From Mariprofundaceae bacterium (GTDB taxonomy: Bacteria; Pseudomonadota; Zetaproteobacteria; Mariprofundales; Mariprofundaceae): a stretch of 16,459 bases of DNA. Made by a program: the position numbers and the translations under genes. Under the pieces are notes generated by a model. The model was not told where the DNA came from, did not search any database, and saw only the letters and a list, made by a program, of their open reading frames with translations. The first letter of the stretch is position 1, and each line of letters begins with the position of its first letter. This document shows positions 1 through 7,225 of the stretch, one piece after another. Location of the stretch: assembly GCA_015488125.1 (NCBI GenBank), contig WFOJ01000166.1:1-16459 (forward strand). The letters are read 5' to 3'.

Positions 1-151
1 CAATATCGCCATAATCCTTGAAATCCGCCTTGCCTTCTTCTGCCAGCACCTTGGTGATCGCAGCGGTCAGCGTGGTCTTGCCGTGGTCAACGTGGCCGAT
101 TGTGCCAATGTTGACGTGCGGCTTGGTACGTTCAAATTTTTCTTTTGACAT
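1..151 (-). CDS. tuf: Elongation factor Tu, N-terminal part (cut by window edge)
   Basis: EF-Tu delivers aminoacyl-tRNA to the ribosome as a GTP complex in the cytoplasm. Only the first 50 codons are in the window. They begin MSKEKFERTKPHVNIGTIGH and continue into the P-loop GHVDHGKT at residues 19-26, the GTPase G1 motif of EF-Tu. The ATG is 8 nt past the fusA stop codon, and its Shine-Dalgarno AGGAG overlaps that stop, so the two are almost certainly co-transcribed and probably translationally coupled. This is the standard last gene of the str operon. Whether a second tuf copy exists elsewhere, as in many proteobacteria, cannot be seen here. Confidence 0.97.
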   Translation of the reverse strand, partial: MSKEKFERTKPHVNIGTIGHVDHGKTTLTAAITKVLAEEGKADFKDYGDI

Positions 152-159
152 CTCGTCTC

Positions 160-2250
160 CTACCCTTTCACACTGGCAATAATTTCTTGCGCAATGTTGT
201 TGGGGACTTCTTCATAGTGCTTAAACTGCATGCTGTAGGTTGCACGACCCTGGGACATCGAACGCAGGCTTGTGGAGTAACCAAACATTTCCGACAGTGG
301 CACCTCCGCATCGATCACCTTGGCATTACCACGATCACCCATACCGAGCACCTTGCCACGACGACGATTCAGGTCACCAACGATATCACCCATGTAATCT
401 TCTGGCGTGATCACCTCAACTTCCATCATCGGCTCGAGAATCACCGGATCAGCCTGTGCTGCGGCAGTACGGAAGGCCATGGAACCAGCCACCTTAAAGG
501 CCATTTCACTGGAATCCACGTCATGGTAAGAGCCATCTACTACAGTCACCTTGATGTCAACCATCGGGAAACCAGCCAACACGCCATTATTCATGGCCTC
601 TTCGGCGCCCTTGCCAACAGCAGGAATATATTCACGGGGGATGGCGCCGCCAACGATTTGATCGACAAACTCGAAATTCGTTTCGCTACCTGATTCAAGT
701 GGTTCAATTTCCAGCCAGCAATGGCCATACTGACCACGACCACCGGACTGACGCACGAACTTGCCTTCAGCTTTGGCCTTGCTGCGAATGGTTTCACGGT
801 AGGCCACCTGAGGTTTACCGACATTGGCCTCAACCTTGAACTCGCGCTTCATACGGTCAACGATAATTTCCAGATGCAACTCGCCCATGCCGGAAATAAT
901 CGTCTGCCCGGTTTCCTCATCCGTATGCACGCGGAAAGAGGGATCCTCAGCAGCCAGACGGCCCAGGGCGATACCCATTTTCTCCTGATCCGCTTTGGTT
1001 TTCGGTTCAATGGCCACTGAGATCACCGGTTCGGGGAACTCCATACGTTCCAGAATAATCGGAGCGGCATCGGTACACAAGGTATCGCCTGTGGTTGTGA
1101 ACTTCAGCCCCACAGCTGCGGCAATATCACCAGCGCGCACTTCCTTGATTTCCGTGCGATCATTGGCATGCATTTGCAAAATACGACCGATACGCTCTTT
1201 CTTGCCGCCCTTGGTAGAGTTGATCACGTAAGAACCAGATTCCAGGACACCGGAATACACACGGAAAAACGTCAGTGAGCCAACAAACGGATCATTCATC
1301 ACCTTAAAGGCCAAGGCAGAAAACGGCGCGTCGTCGGAAGAGGGGCGCGAGTCCTCCTTGTCTTCATCATCCGGATCAACACCCTTGATATCCGGCACAT
1401 CAATGGGAGCGGGCATATAATCAACAACCGCGTCAAGGAGGGTTTGCACACCCTTATTCTTAAAGGCTGTACCAGCAAGTACAGGAATCACCTCAATATT
1501 CAGTACAGCCTGCCGAATACAGGCTTTCAGGGCTGCTTCATCGATATCCTCACCTTCCAGATAAGCCATCATCAGCTCTTCATCGTGAACCAGCACTGCA
1601 TCCAGCAACTTCTCACGCAATTCCTCCGCCTCATCCTGCAACTCAGCGGGAATATCCGTAACATCGTACATGGAGCCCATGGCTTCGTTCTTCCAGGTAA
1701 TCGCCTTCATGGATACCAGATCCACCACGCCCTGGAAATTTTCTTCGTTGCCGATGGGTAAATGCATCGCCACGGCGTTGTGGCCCAAGCGCTCACGAAT
1801 TTCTTCGACAACCTCAAAGAAGCGTGCCCCGGTACGATCCATCTTGTTCACAAACGCAATACGTGGAACGCCATATTTATCAGCCTGACGCCAAACCGTT
1901 TCGGATTGTGGTTGCACACCACCTACGGCACAGAACACGCCAACTGCACCATCAAGAACACGCAGTGAACGTTCTACTTCAATGGTAAAATCCACGTGCC
2001 CAGGGGTGTCAATAATATTGATCTGGTGATCGTTCCATCTGCAAGTTGTAGCCGCGGAGGTAATGGTGATGCCGCGCTCCTGCTCCTGCGCCATCCAGTC
2101 CATGGTCGCAGCGCCATCATGCACTTCACCGATTTTATGGGAAACACCGGTATAGAACAGGATGCGTTCTGTGGTTGTCGTTTTGCCGGCGTCAATATGT
2201 GCCATAATGCCAATATTTCGGACTTTCTCAAGAGGTGTACTTCTCGCCAC
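160..2250 (-). CDS. fusA: Elongation factor G
   Basis: This GTPase drives translocation of tRNA and mRNA on the ribosome and, with ribosome recycling factor, subunit splitting. The 696 residues match the usual length of about 700. Visible motifs are the P-loop AHIDAGKTT (residues 17-25), the switch II motif DTPGH (81-85), the guanine specificity motif NKMD (135-138), and later a conserved GMGELHLEI segment of domain III. An acidic stretch (DPDDEDKEDS) just before domain II resembles a variable loop. The start is GTG (2248-2250), supported by AGGAG seven nucleotides upstream and by alignment of MARSTPLEKVRNIGI with known EF-G N termini. About 140 nt containing two hairpins separate it from rpsG, an unusually structured gap for this operon. 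tuf follows after 8 nt. Confidence 0.98.
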   Translation of the reverse strand: MARSTPLEKVRNIGIMAHIDAGKTTTTERILFYTGVSHKIGEVHDGAATMDWMAQEQERGITITSAATTCRWNDHQINIIDTPGHVDFTIEVERSLRVLDGAVGVFCAVGGVQPQSETVWRQADKYGVPRIAFVNKMDRTGARFFEVVEEIRERLGHNAVAMHLPIGNEENFQGVVDLVSMKAITWKNEAMGSMYDVTDIPAELQDEAEELREKLLDAVLVHDEELMMAYLEGEDIDEAALKACIRQAVLNIEVIPVLAGTAFKNKGVQTLLDAVVDYMPAPIDVPDIKGVDPDDEDKEDSRPSSDDAPFSALAFKVMNDPFVGSLTFFRVYSGVLESGSYVINSTKGGKKERIGRILQMHANDRTEIKEVRAGDIAAAVGLKFTTTGDTLCTDAAPIILERMEFPEPVISVAIEPKTKADQEKMGIALGRLAAEDPSFRVHTDEETGQTIISGMGELHLEIIVDRMKREFKVEANVGKPQVAYRETIRSKAKAEGKFVRQSGGRGQYGHCWLEIEPLESGSETNFEFVDQIVGGAIPREYIPAVGKGAEEAMNNGVLAGFPMVDIKVTVVDGSYHDVDSSEMAFKVAGSMAFRTAAAQADPVILEPMMEVEVITPEDYMGDIVGDLNRRRGKVLGMGDRGNAKVIDAEVPLSEMFGYSTSLRSMSQGRATYSMQFKHYEEVPNNIAQEIIASVKG

Positions 2251-2288
2251 CGCAGATCTCCTATTCTAAACCAGTTGTAATAGAACAA

Positions 2289-2307
2289 GGCGGGCTTGCT
2301 GCCCGCC
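2289..2307 (-). other. GC-rich hairpin in the fusA leader
   Basis: A perfect 7-bp inverted repeat, GGCGGGC / GCCCGCC, encloses a 5-nt loop. In the minus-strand transcript it is preceded by a U-run (TTCTTTTTTC) rather than followed by one, so it is not a classic intrinsic terminator for this operon. On the plus strand it is followed by TGAAAAAAG, also not terminator-like. It lies about 40 nt upstream of the fusA start and could influence fusA translation or mRNA processing. Function is inferred only from structure. Confidence 0.5.
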
Positions 2308-2329
2308 TGAAAAAAGAACTGACAAAACT

Positions 2330-2356
2330 ACTGCCTGCCAGCATACAGCAGGCAGT
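2330..2356 (-). terminator. Hairpin after rpsG, possible weak terminator or attenuator
   Basis: A perfect 9-bp inverted repeat, ACTGCCTGC / GCAGGCAGT, encloses a 9-nt loop, about 37 nt after the rpsG stop. In the minus-strand transcript it is followed by AGTTTTGTCAG, a short U-run, so it could cause partial termination between rpsG and fusA or mark an RNase processing site. A complete terminator would be unexpected because fusA and tuf need expression and no strong separate promoter is obvious in the gap. Confidence 0.45.
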
Positions 2357-2392
2357 CATTCACCAAAAAAAATGACCGCCCGCCCTAAAAAT

Positions 2393-2863
2393 TTACCAGC
2401 GGAAATGTGAAAACGCTTTGTTGGCTTCCGCCATGCGATGCGTATCATCACGCTTGCGAAATGCGCCGCCACGTTCGTTGATCGCATCAACCATCTCGTT
2501 CCCCAGGCGCTCGGCCATGGTATGCTCGGAGCGTGCCTGAGCATAGGCTACCAACCACCGAACAGCCAGCGACATCTGGCGACGCTCTGAAACCTCAACA
2601 GGCACCTGGTAGGTCGCGCCACCAACTCGCCGCGACTTGACCTCTACCAGTGGACGAACAGCCTCCAGGGCACGATGAACGATTTCCAGCGCTGGTTCAC
2701 CCGTTTTTTTGGCGGCAATATCCATTGCTTCATAGACAATCGCTTCCGCCAATGCCTTTTTACCATCGCGCATCACGCGATTGATCACTGTAGAAACTTT
2801 GACGTCACCATACTTGGCATCAGGTACAACCGGGCGACGAGGGGCAGGGCCTTTACGAGGCAT
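2393..2863 (-). CDS. rpsG: Small ribosomal subunit protein uS7
   Basis: S7 nucleates assembly of the 30S head by binding the 3' major domain of 16S rRNA, and it lines the E-site mRNA exit channel. The 156-residue length is typical of bacterial S7. The protein starts MPRKGPAPRRPVVPDAKYGD and contains the conserved stretch TVINRVMRDGKK and the motif GGATYQVPVEV. It ends in the family-typical AFSHFRW. The ATG has AGGAG 8 nt upstream, and this site overlaps the last codons and stop of rpsL: the intergenic gap is only 14 nt. In E. coli S7 represses its operon by binding a structured rpsL-rpsG intergenic region of about 100 nt; there is no room for that structure here, so feedback, if any, must use another site. 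Confidence 0.98.
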   Translation of the reverse strand: MPRKGPAPRRPVVPDAKYGDVKVSTVINRVMRDGKKALAEAIVYEAMDIAAKKTGEPALEIVHRALEAVRPLVEVKSRRVGGATYQVPVEVSERRQMSLAVRWLVAYAQARSEHTMAERLGNEMVDAINERGGAFRKRDDTHRMAEANKAFSHFRW

Positions 2864-2877
2864 ACATTAAACTCCTG

Positions 2878-3249
2878 TTACTTCGGACGCTTCGCGCCGT
2901 ACTTCGAGCGAGCCTGCTTACGGCCTTCAACGCCCGTTGTATCGAGAACACCACGGAGAATATGGTAACGCACACCCGGCAAATCCTTAACGCGACCGCC
3001 GCGAATCAGTACAACTGAATGCTCCTGCAATTTATGCCCTTCGCCAGGGATATAGGCAGTAACCTCATGACCATTGGTCAAACGAACACGCGCCACCTTG
3101 CGCAAAGCAGAGTTCGGCTTTTTTGGTGTTGTCGTATAAACACGCGTACAAACACCGCGACGCTGCGGACAAGCCTGCAATGCCGGAACCTTATTGATCT
3201 TGCGTTTATCTTTACGTGGCTTTCGAATCAGCTGATTAATTGTTGGCAT
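2878..3249 (-). CDS. rpsL: Small ribosomal subunit protein uS12
   Basis: S12 sits at the decoding centre and controls accuracy of tRNA selection; it is the classic streptomycin target. The 123 residues contain the invariant TTTPKKPNSALRK with Lys43 and GGRVKDLPGVRYH with Lys88. These two positions, when changed, give streptomycin resistance, and both carry the wild-type lysine. Asp89, the residue thiomethylated by RimO in E. coli, is also present. It is the first gene of the str operon. The ATG is preceded by CTGGAG with about 10 nt spacing. A sigma70-like promoter overlapping the end of ispH and a leader hairpin lie just upstream. Confidence 0.98.
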   Translation of the reverse strand: MPTINQLIRKPRKDKRKINKVPALQACPQRRGVCTRVYTTTPKKPNSALRKVARVRLTNGHEVTAYIPGEGHKLQEHSVVLIRGGRVKDLPGVRYHILRGVLDTTGVEGRKQARSKYGAKRPK

Positions 3250-3272
3250 GTGACCCTATCTCCAGTTTCTCA

Positions 3273-3306
3273 CTTCCGGTTTGCCAGCAACAGGCAACCC
3301 CGGAAG
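3273..3306 (-). promoter_or_regulatory. Hairpin in the rpsL 5' leader
   Basis: Two inverted segments stack into one stem: CTTCCGG pairs with CCGGAAG (7 bp) and TTGCC pairs with GGCAA (5 bp). A small 1/2-nt internal bulge separates them, and the apical loop is 7 nt. The hairpin would begin within a few nucleotides of the predicted transcription start and end 23 nt before the rpsL ATG, leaving the Shine-Dalgarno free. There is no U-run behind it, so it is not a terminator. It could stabilise the mRNA 5' end or serve as a ribosomal-protein binding site; that is inference from position and stability. Confidence 0.55.
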
Positions 3307-3314
3307 GGCGGCGA

Positions 3315-3343
3315 AACATAGGCAAGCCTCATTCCCTTGTCAA
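3315..3343 (-). promoter_or_regulatory. Sigma70-type promoter of the str operon
   Basis: On the minus strand a perfect -35 box TTGACA (3338-3343) is followed by a 17-nt spacer and a -10 box TATGTT (3315-3320), the optimal spacing for sigma70. The -35 box lies within the last codons of ispH and the -10 box just past its stop. The predicted start near 3306-3308 gives a leader of about 57 nt before the rpsL ATG. The position and match make this the most convincing promoter in the window. Confidence 0.75.
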
Positions 3344-4258
3344 CACATCTGGTAATTTGAAGGTGATGGCTTCCTCGGTAAACGAGCAAACATCCACCTC
3401 AGATGCACCCAGCTGCCGCAAGCGAGTTACCACTTCATCCACCAGTTGCTCAGGTGCGGAAGCGCCAGCCGTTACACCAACACAACGAACATTCGTCAGC
3501 CAGTCAGGAACAATTTCCGCCGCCTCATCAATCAACCAGGAAGCTGCGCCTGCCCGCTTGGCTGTTTCGCAAAGGCGCTGGCTATTGGATGAATTCTGCG
3601 AGCCGATGACCAGTACGACGTCACAAGCGCTGGCCAGCTGTTTCACCGCCATTTGCCGGTTACTGGTAGCATAGCATATATCTTCACGGCGCGGCGCCTG
3701 AATCGCGGGAAAACGACGTTGCAGGGCCTGAATAACATCTGCCGTGTCATCCACACTGAGCGTCGTCTGGGTAACATACGCCAGCCGCTGTTCATCGCGC
3801 ACCACCAGCGCATTCACATCATCGACAGTAGAAACCAACAGCACCTGGCCGTCTTTTGCCTGCCCCATGGTGCCTTCCACCTCCGGATGCCCGGCATGAC
3901 CGATCAAGATCACCTGCTTGCCCTGACGCACATGGCGAATCAAATCCATGTGTACCTTGGTCACCAACGGACAGGTTGCGTCAATCACCTGCAAACCACG
4001 CGCCTGAGCTGCCTCCCTCACCTGCTGGCTAACCCCGTGCGCGGAAAAAATCAGCAGTGAATCATCCGGCGCATCATCCACTTCATCAATGAACACCGCC
4101 CCTTTTTCACGCAACGCATGCACCACATGACGATTATGCACAATTTCGTGACGCACATATACCGGCGCTCCAAACATGGCCAACGCCCGTTCGACGATTT
4201 CAATCGCCCGATCCACGCCCGCACAAAAACCTCGAGGCTGAGCCAGCAAAACCCTCAT
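3329..4258 (-). CDS. ispH: 4-hydroxy-3-methylbut-2-enyl diphosphate reductase
   Basis: IspH is the cytoplasmic iron-sulfur enzyme of the last MEP-pathway step, reducing HMBPP to IPP and DMAPP. The three conserved cysteines that bind the cluster are Cys12 (PRGFCAGV), Cys96 (DATCPLVTKVH) and Cys195 (DICYATSNRQ). His41, His74, His124 and the catalytic Glu126 (GHPEVEGT) are all present, so the enzyme should be active. The 309 residues are close to the family norm of about 315. Its ATG overlaps the cysC stop in ATGA, so it is probably translated from the upstream transcript. Its 3' end holds the promoter of the ribosomal str operon. Confidence 0.97.
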   Translation of the reverse strand: MRVLLAQPRGFCAGVDRAIEIVERALAMFGAPVYVRHEIVHNRHVVHALREKGAVFIDEVDDAPDDSLLIFSAHGVSQQVREAAQARGLQVIDATCPLVTKVHMDLIRHVRQGKQVILIGHAGHPEVEGTMGQAKDGQVLLVSTVDDVNALVVRDEQRLAYVTQTTLSVDDTADVIQALQRRFPAIQAPRREDICYATSNRQMAVKQLASACDVVLVIGSQNSSNSQRLCETAKRAGAASWLIDEAAEIVPDWLTNVRCVGVTAGASAPEQLVDEVVTRLRQLGASEVDVCSFTEEAITFKLPDVLTRE

Positions 4259-4875
4259 GATCGGAGAACAGCGTCAGATACTACCCCGGCATTCACCAGG
4301 GCTGCCAACACCTGTTCAACACAGGCTTCCAGTTCGTTTTCACCCGTGTTAACCCTGACCTCCGGTGATTCTGGCTCCTCATAAGGCGAGTGAATACCAG
4401 TAAAATCAGGAATATCGCCCGCCCGGGCACGTTTATACAGCCCCTTGACATCACGCGATTCACACACATCCAGGGCGCAATCACAAAACACTTCAAAAAA
4501 ATCACCATCGGCAAGCAAGCCCCGCACCCTGGCGCGGTCTTCACGAAATGGAGAAATAAAAGCCGTCAGCACCACCACGCCGGCATCCACGAACAATTTG
4601 CTGACCTCACCGATGCGACGAATATTTTCCTTGCGTCCAGCGTCGGAAAAATCCAGATCGGCGCACAACCCATGCCGAATATTGTCTCCATCAAGCACGT
4701 AGGTATGCACGCCCGCAGCGTGCAGTCGCGCTTCAACCGCCGTTGCCAGTGTCGATTTACCAGCGCCCGAATAACCAGTGAACCACAACACCGCACCGCG
4801 ATGACCCGCAAGACGCTCTCTATCCCTGCGGCTCACATGTGTTGATTGCCAATAGATATGCCTAGCTGTCGTCAC
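4255..4875 (-). CDS. cysC: Adenylylsulfate (APS) kinase
   Basis: APS kinase phosphorylates adenosine 5'-phosphosulfate to PAPS, used for sulfate reduction or as sulfate donor for sulfotransferases. The 206-residue protein is a stand-alone kinase of normal length with no fused sulfurylase. It shows a P-loop GYSGAGKST (34-42), DGDNIRHGL (62-70), the FISPFREDR motif (106-114) whose Ser108 aligns with the conserved family serine, and KGLYKRARAG (144-153). The family signature FTGIHSPYEEPE (158-169) follows, then PEVRVNT. The GTG start overlaps the TGA of the upstream wzc gene in GTGA, and a purine-rich AAGGGGG precedes it by a few bases. Its stop overlaps ispH. No cysD, cysN, cysH or sulfotransferase gene is in the window. 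Coupling to a polysaccharide kinase suggests, but does not prove, PAPS supply for polysaccharide sulfation. Confidence 0.95.
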   Translation of the reverse strand: MTTARHIYWQSTHVSRRDRERLAGHRGAVLWFTGYSGAGKSTLATAVEARLHAAGVHTYVLDGDNIRHGLCADLDFSDAGRKENIRRIGEVSKLFVDAGVVVLTAFISPFREDRARVRGLLADGDFFEVFCDCALDVCESRDVKGLYKRARAGDIPDFTGIHSPYEEPESPEVRVNTGENELEACVEQVLAALVNAGVVSDAVLRS

Positions 4876-7079
4876 GTTGCCCCCTTGGCATCCTTGTAGT
4901 GATATTGATAGTGATAGTGTGAACCGTATTTGTAGTAAGCATCACGTGGGGGAATGTCATTAAAGATCACACCATCAACATCCACTGATGCCAGTTTCAG
5001 GGTATTGTAGGCTTGTTCAATTTCGCGTTCCGTATGTCGGCCCGAACGCAACAGAAGAAAACAACTGCCGCAGTGCTTGCCAATAATAACCGGATCGGTC
5101 ACCGCCAGCACAGGTGGCGTGTCAATGACCACCACATCATAGATGTAGGAAACCTCATCCAGGAGTTTGGAAAAATTCTCATGTAGCAGCAATTCGGAAG
5201 GGTTGGGTGGATATTTGCCCGCTGTCACTACGTGCAGCTTGCCATCGAACAGTTCATGAATGCATTCGCTCAATACCACATCACCACAAATAATTCCAGA
5301 CAATCCCGGTGAGCGTTTGCCGTCCACGTAATGATGCAAACGCCCTTTGCGCATATCCGCATCAATCAGCAACACCCGCTTGTTCGATTGCACCAATACG
5401 CTGGCAAAATTCATGGAGACAAACGATTTACCAACGGACGGACTGGGACCGGTAATCATCACCAGGTTGTTTTTCGCTTCCAGCAAGGCAAAATGCAAGC
5501 TGGTACGCAAGCTGCGCAGCGCCTCCACCGCCTGATCCTGCGGCAATACATCAGCCAGAATCGATAACGAACCATCCTCTCTTGCCCGATCCAGTTCAAC
5601 CTGGCCAGCTGAATGCGGAACCGAGGCATACACGGGCAAACCAAATCGCTTTTCCACTTCATCAGGAAACTCGACTGCCCGATTCATTGCCTTACGCAGG
5701 AAAACCAACATCACCGCCAGCATGAGCGCCACAGTCATCGACAAGACAAATATCAGAGCCCGCTTCGGACGCACAAAATGCAATGGCACGTTGCCAAAAT
5801 CGATCACCCGGACGTTACCCACTGTTCCGGCTTTAACCACCTTGAGTTCCTGATATTTGTTCAGTAAAAAAGTGTAAAGCTCTGAAGCGACCTTGGTATC
5901 ACGTGTCAGCTGGATGATTTTTTGCTCCGTTTCCGGCAAACTCTTCACCTGAGCCAGCAACGCCTCTTTTTGATGCAACAAGCGTTGCCGCTTGGAAAGC
6001 ATGGTCTGCATTGCCGGGTGATTACTGGTATAGCGCGCTCTGATTTCCTCAACCTTCACATCCAACTCGGCAATCGCATTTTCCACGCCAACGACCTGGT
6101 CCAGAATCGACTGAGCCTCCATTTTCAGGTCAATAGAGCCATGCTTCAGACGATATTCGTTCAGCTTCGATTCCGCAGCATCCATCTGAGCTTTTACCAA
6201 CGGCAACTGCTTTTTCAAAAACTCAATCGACTGCTGTGCTTCCTCCGACTTTCTTTCCACATTCTGACGCACATAAGCATTGGCAATAGCATCCAGTACT
6301 GTTTTGGCGTGTACGGGATCCCTGTCTTCCAGCGTCAATGAAAGCACGCCCGTCGATTTGCCTTTTTCCTGTACTGACAATGCCTCATGCAAAATAGCGA
6401 TCGCATCTTCCCGCGCCAGTTTTGTCAACAAGAAGTGTTTGCCAGGAGTTCCATGGATATTCATGACAAAGAGACGCACTTCCGGCAATACCAGCAGTTC
6501 GCCCACACGTCCATCACCAAGCCGTCTGCCATCTGCGTCAAACAGGGAAAACGCCCCGTTTTGACCAACCACCAGATCAAGCGTCTCCCCCCAGAGTTCA
6601 GGTTCGACATCCAGTGTGCTTACCGCAATTGATTCATCATCCCAGGCATACGATGGTCCCAACCAATCTGTTAACCAATCCAGTGGCAGACCATGTCCAC
6701 GCAGGGCAATTGCTTCGCCAATCACGGGGAAACGGCGAGGCTCAGCGATAATATCCAGCTTCAATTCATCCACCACAGCACCGAGAATTCGCCGCGATTG
6801 GATAATTTCGATTTCCGCTTCCGTTGGCGCAGCGCTTCCCAGCAAGGCATTCAAATCTTCCAGACCACCAATGCTGGAGGATTGACTATCCTCAATTTGA
6901 AGCAGTGCATCACTTTGATAAACCGGTGTTTTAATCCACCCGATCAAACCACCGATCAGCGCTCCGAAAAACAAACAAGCGATGATAAACCACCGGGCAT
7001 CCAGCAAGGTAACCAGGTAATCCATTAAATCGATTTCATCTTCCACGATGTCAGTGGCATCCGCCCTGTACTGGTTCAC
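4872..7079 (-). CDS. wzc: Polysaccharide chain-length regulator with bacterial tyrosine kinase domain (Wzc type)
   Basis: Inner-membrane polysaccharide co-polymerase fused to a BY-kinase, controlling capsule or exopolysaccharide length and export by cyclic autophosphorylation. The 735 residues show a cytoplasmic start, TM1 (about 31-50), a periplasmic Wzz domain with long coiled-coil-prone helices (about 275-415), and TM2 (about 440-461). The kinase follows: EALRSLRTSL (519-528), Walker A GPSPSVGKS (544-552), Walker A' LLIDADMRKG (570-579) and Walker B VVVIDTPP (649-656). The C-terminal tyrosine cluster holds seven Tyr between 715 and 728, alternating with His in HYHYQYHY. The start is GTG with GGAG 6 nt upstream. 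About 146 nt with a nested palindrome separate it from wza. The substrate cannot be told from sequence; it could also be called an EpsB/ExoP-like protein. Confidence 0.95.
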   Translation of the reverse strand: MNQYRADATDIVEDEIDLMDYLVTLLDARWFIIACLFFGALIGGLIGWIKTPVYQSDALLQIEDSQSSSIGGLEDLNALLGSAAPTEAEIEIIQSRRILGAVVDELKLDIIAEPRRFPVIGEAIALRGHGLPLDWLTDWLGPSYAWDDESIAVSTLDVEPELWGETLDLVVGQNGAFSLFDADGRRLGDGRVGELLVLPEVRLFVMNIHGTPGKHFLLTKLAREDAIAILHEALSVQEKGKSTGVLSLTLEDRDPVHAKTVLDAIANAYVRQNVERKSEEAQQSIEFLKKQLPLVKAQMDAAESKLNEYRLKHGSIDLKMEAQSILDQVVGVENAIAELDVKVEEIRARYTSNHPAMQTMLSKRQRLLHQKEALLAQVKSLPETEQKIIQLTRDTKVASELYTFLLNKYQELKVVKAGTVGNVRVIDFGNVPLHFVRPKRALIFVLSMTVALMLAVMLVFLRKAMNRAVEFPDEVEKRFGLPVYASVPHSAGQVELDRAREDGSLSILADVLPQDQAVEALRSLRTSLHFALLEAKNNLVMITGPSPSVGKSFVSMNFASVLVQSNKRVLLIDADMRKGRLHHYVDGKRSPGLSGIICGDVVLSECIHELFDGKLHVVTAGKYPPNPSELLLHENFSKLLDEVSYIYDVVVIDTPPVLAVTDPVIIGKHCGSCFLLLRSGRHTEREIEQAYNTLKLASVDVDGVIFNDIPPRDAYYKYGSHYHYQYHYKDAKGAT

Positions 7080-7179
7080 GTGTTACTCCAAAAAAGTGTT
7101 ATTACGCAGATCATCACCACCAAGCATTGCCTTCGTTATTGCCAACAGACGAAAGCAAATAGCCCGACAGCCACAAGAA

Positions 7180-7213
7180 AGGCCGTCAAGTGCTCGCGAG
7201 CAATGGACGGCCT
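7180..7213 (-). terminator. Nested palindrome between wza and wzc, possible attenuator
   Basis: An outer 8-bp inverted repeat AGGCCGTC / GACGGCCT encloses an inner self-complementary core GCTCGCGAGC. In the minus-strand transcript the outer stem is followed by TTTCTTG, a short U-rich tract. It begins 13 nt after the wza stop. The arrangement fits a partial intrinsic terminator that lowers wzc relative to wzb and wza, or an mRNA-stabilising stem. No convincing separate wzc promoter was found in the remaining gap down to 7080. Confidence 0.5.
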
Positions 7214-7225
7214 CCAATGTTTCGA

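Noticed and set aside
145..693. 182-residue plus-strand open frame opposite fusA
   Set aside because: It is fully antisense to the well-supported EF-G gene, has no recognisable motif and is His/Thr-rich, as expected from the complement of a conserved coding sequence.
2289..2307. Rho-independent terminator on the plus strand
   Set aside because: The stem is followed by an A-run, not a T-run, on the plus strand, and no plus-strand gene precedes it.
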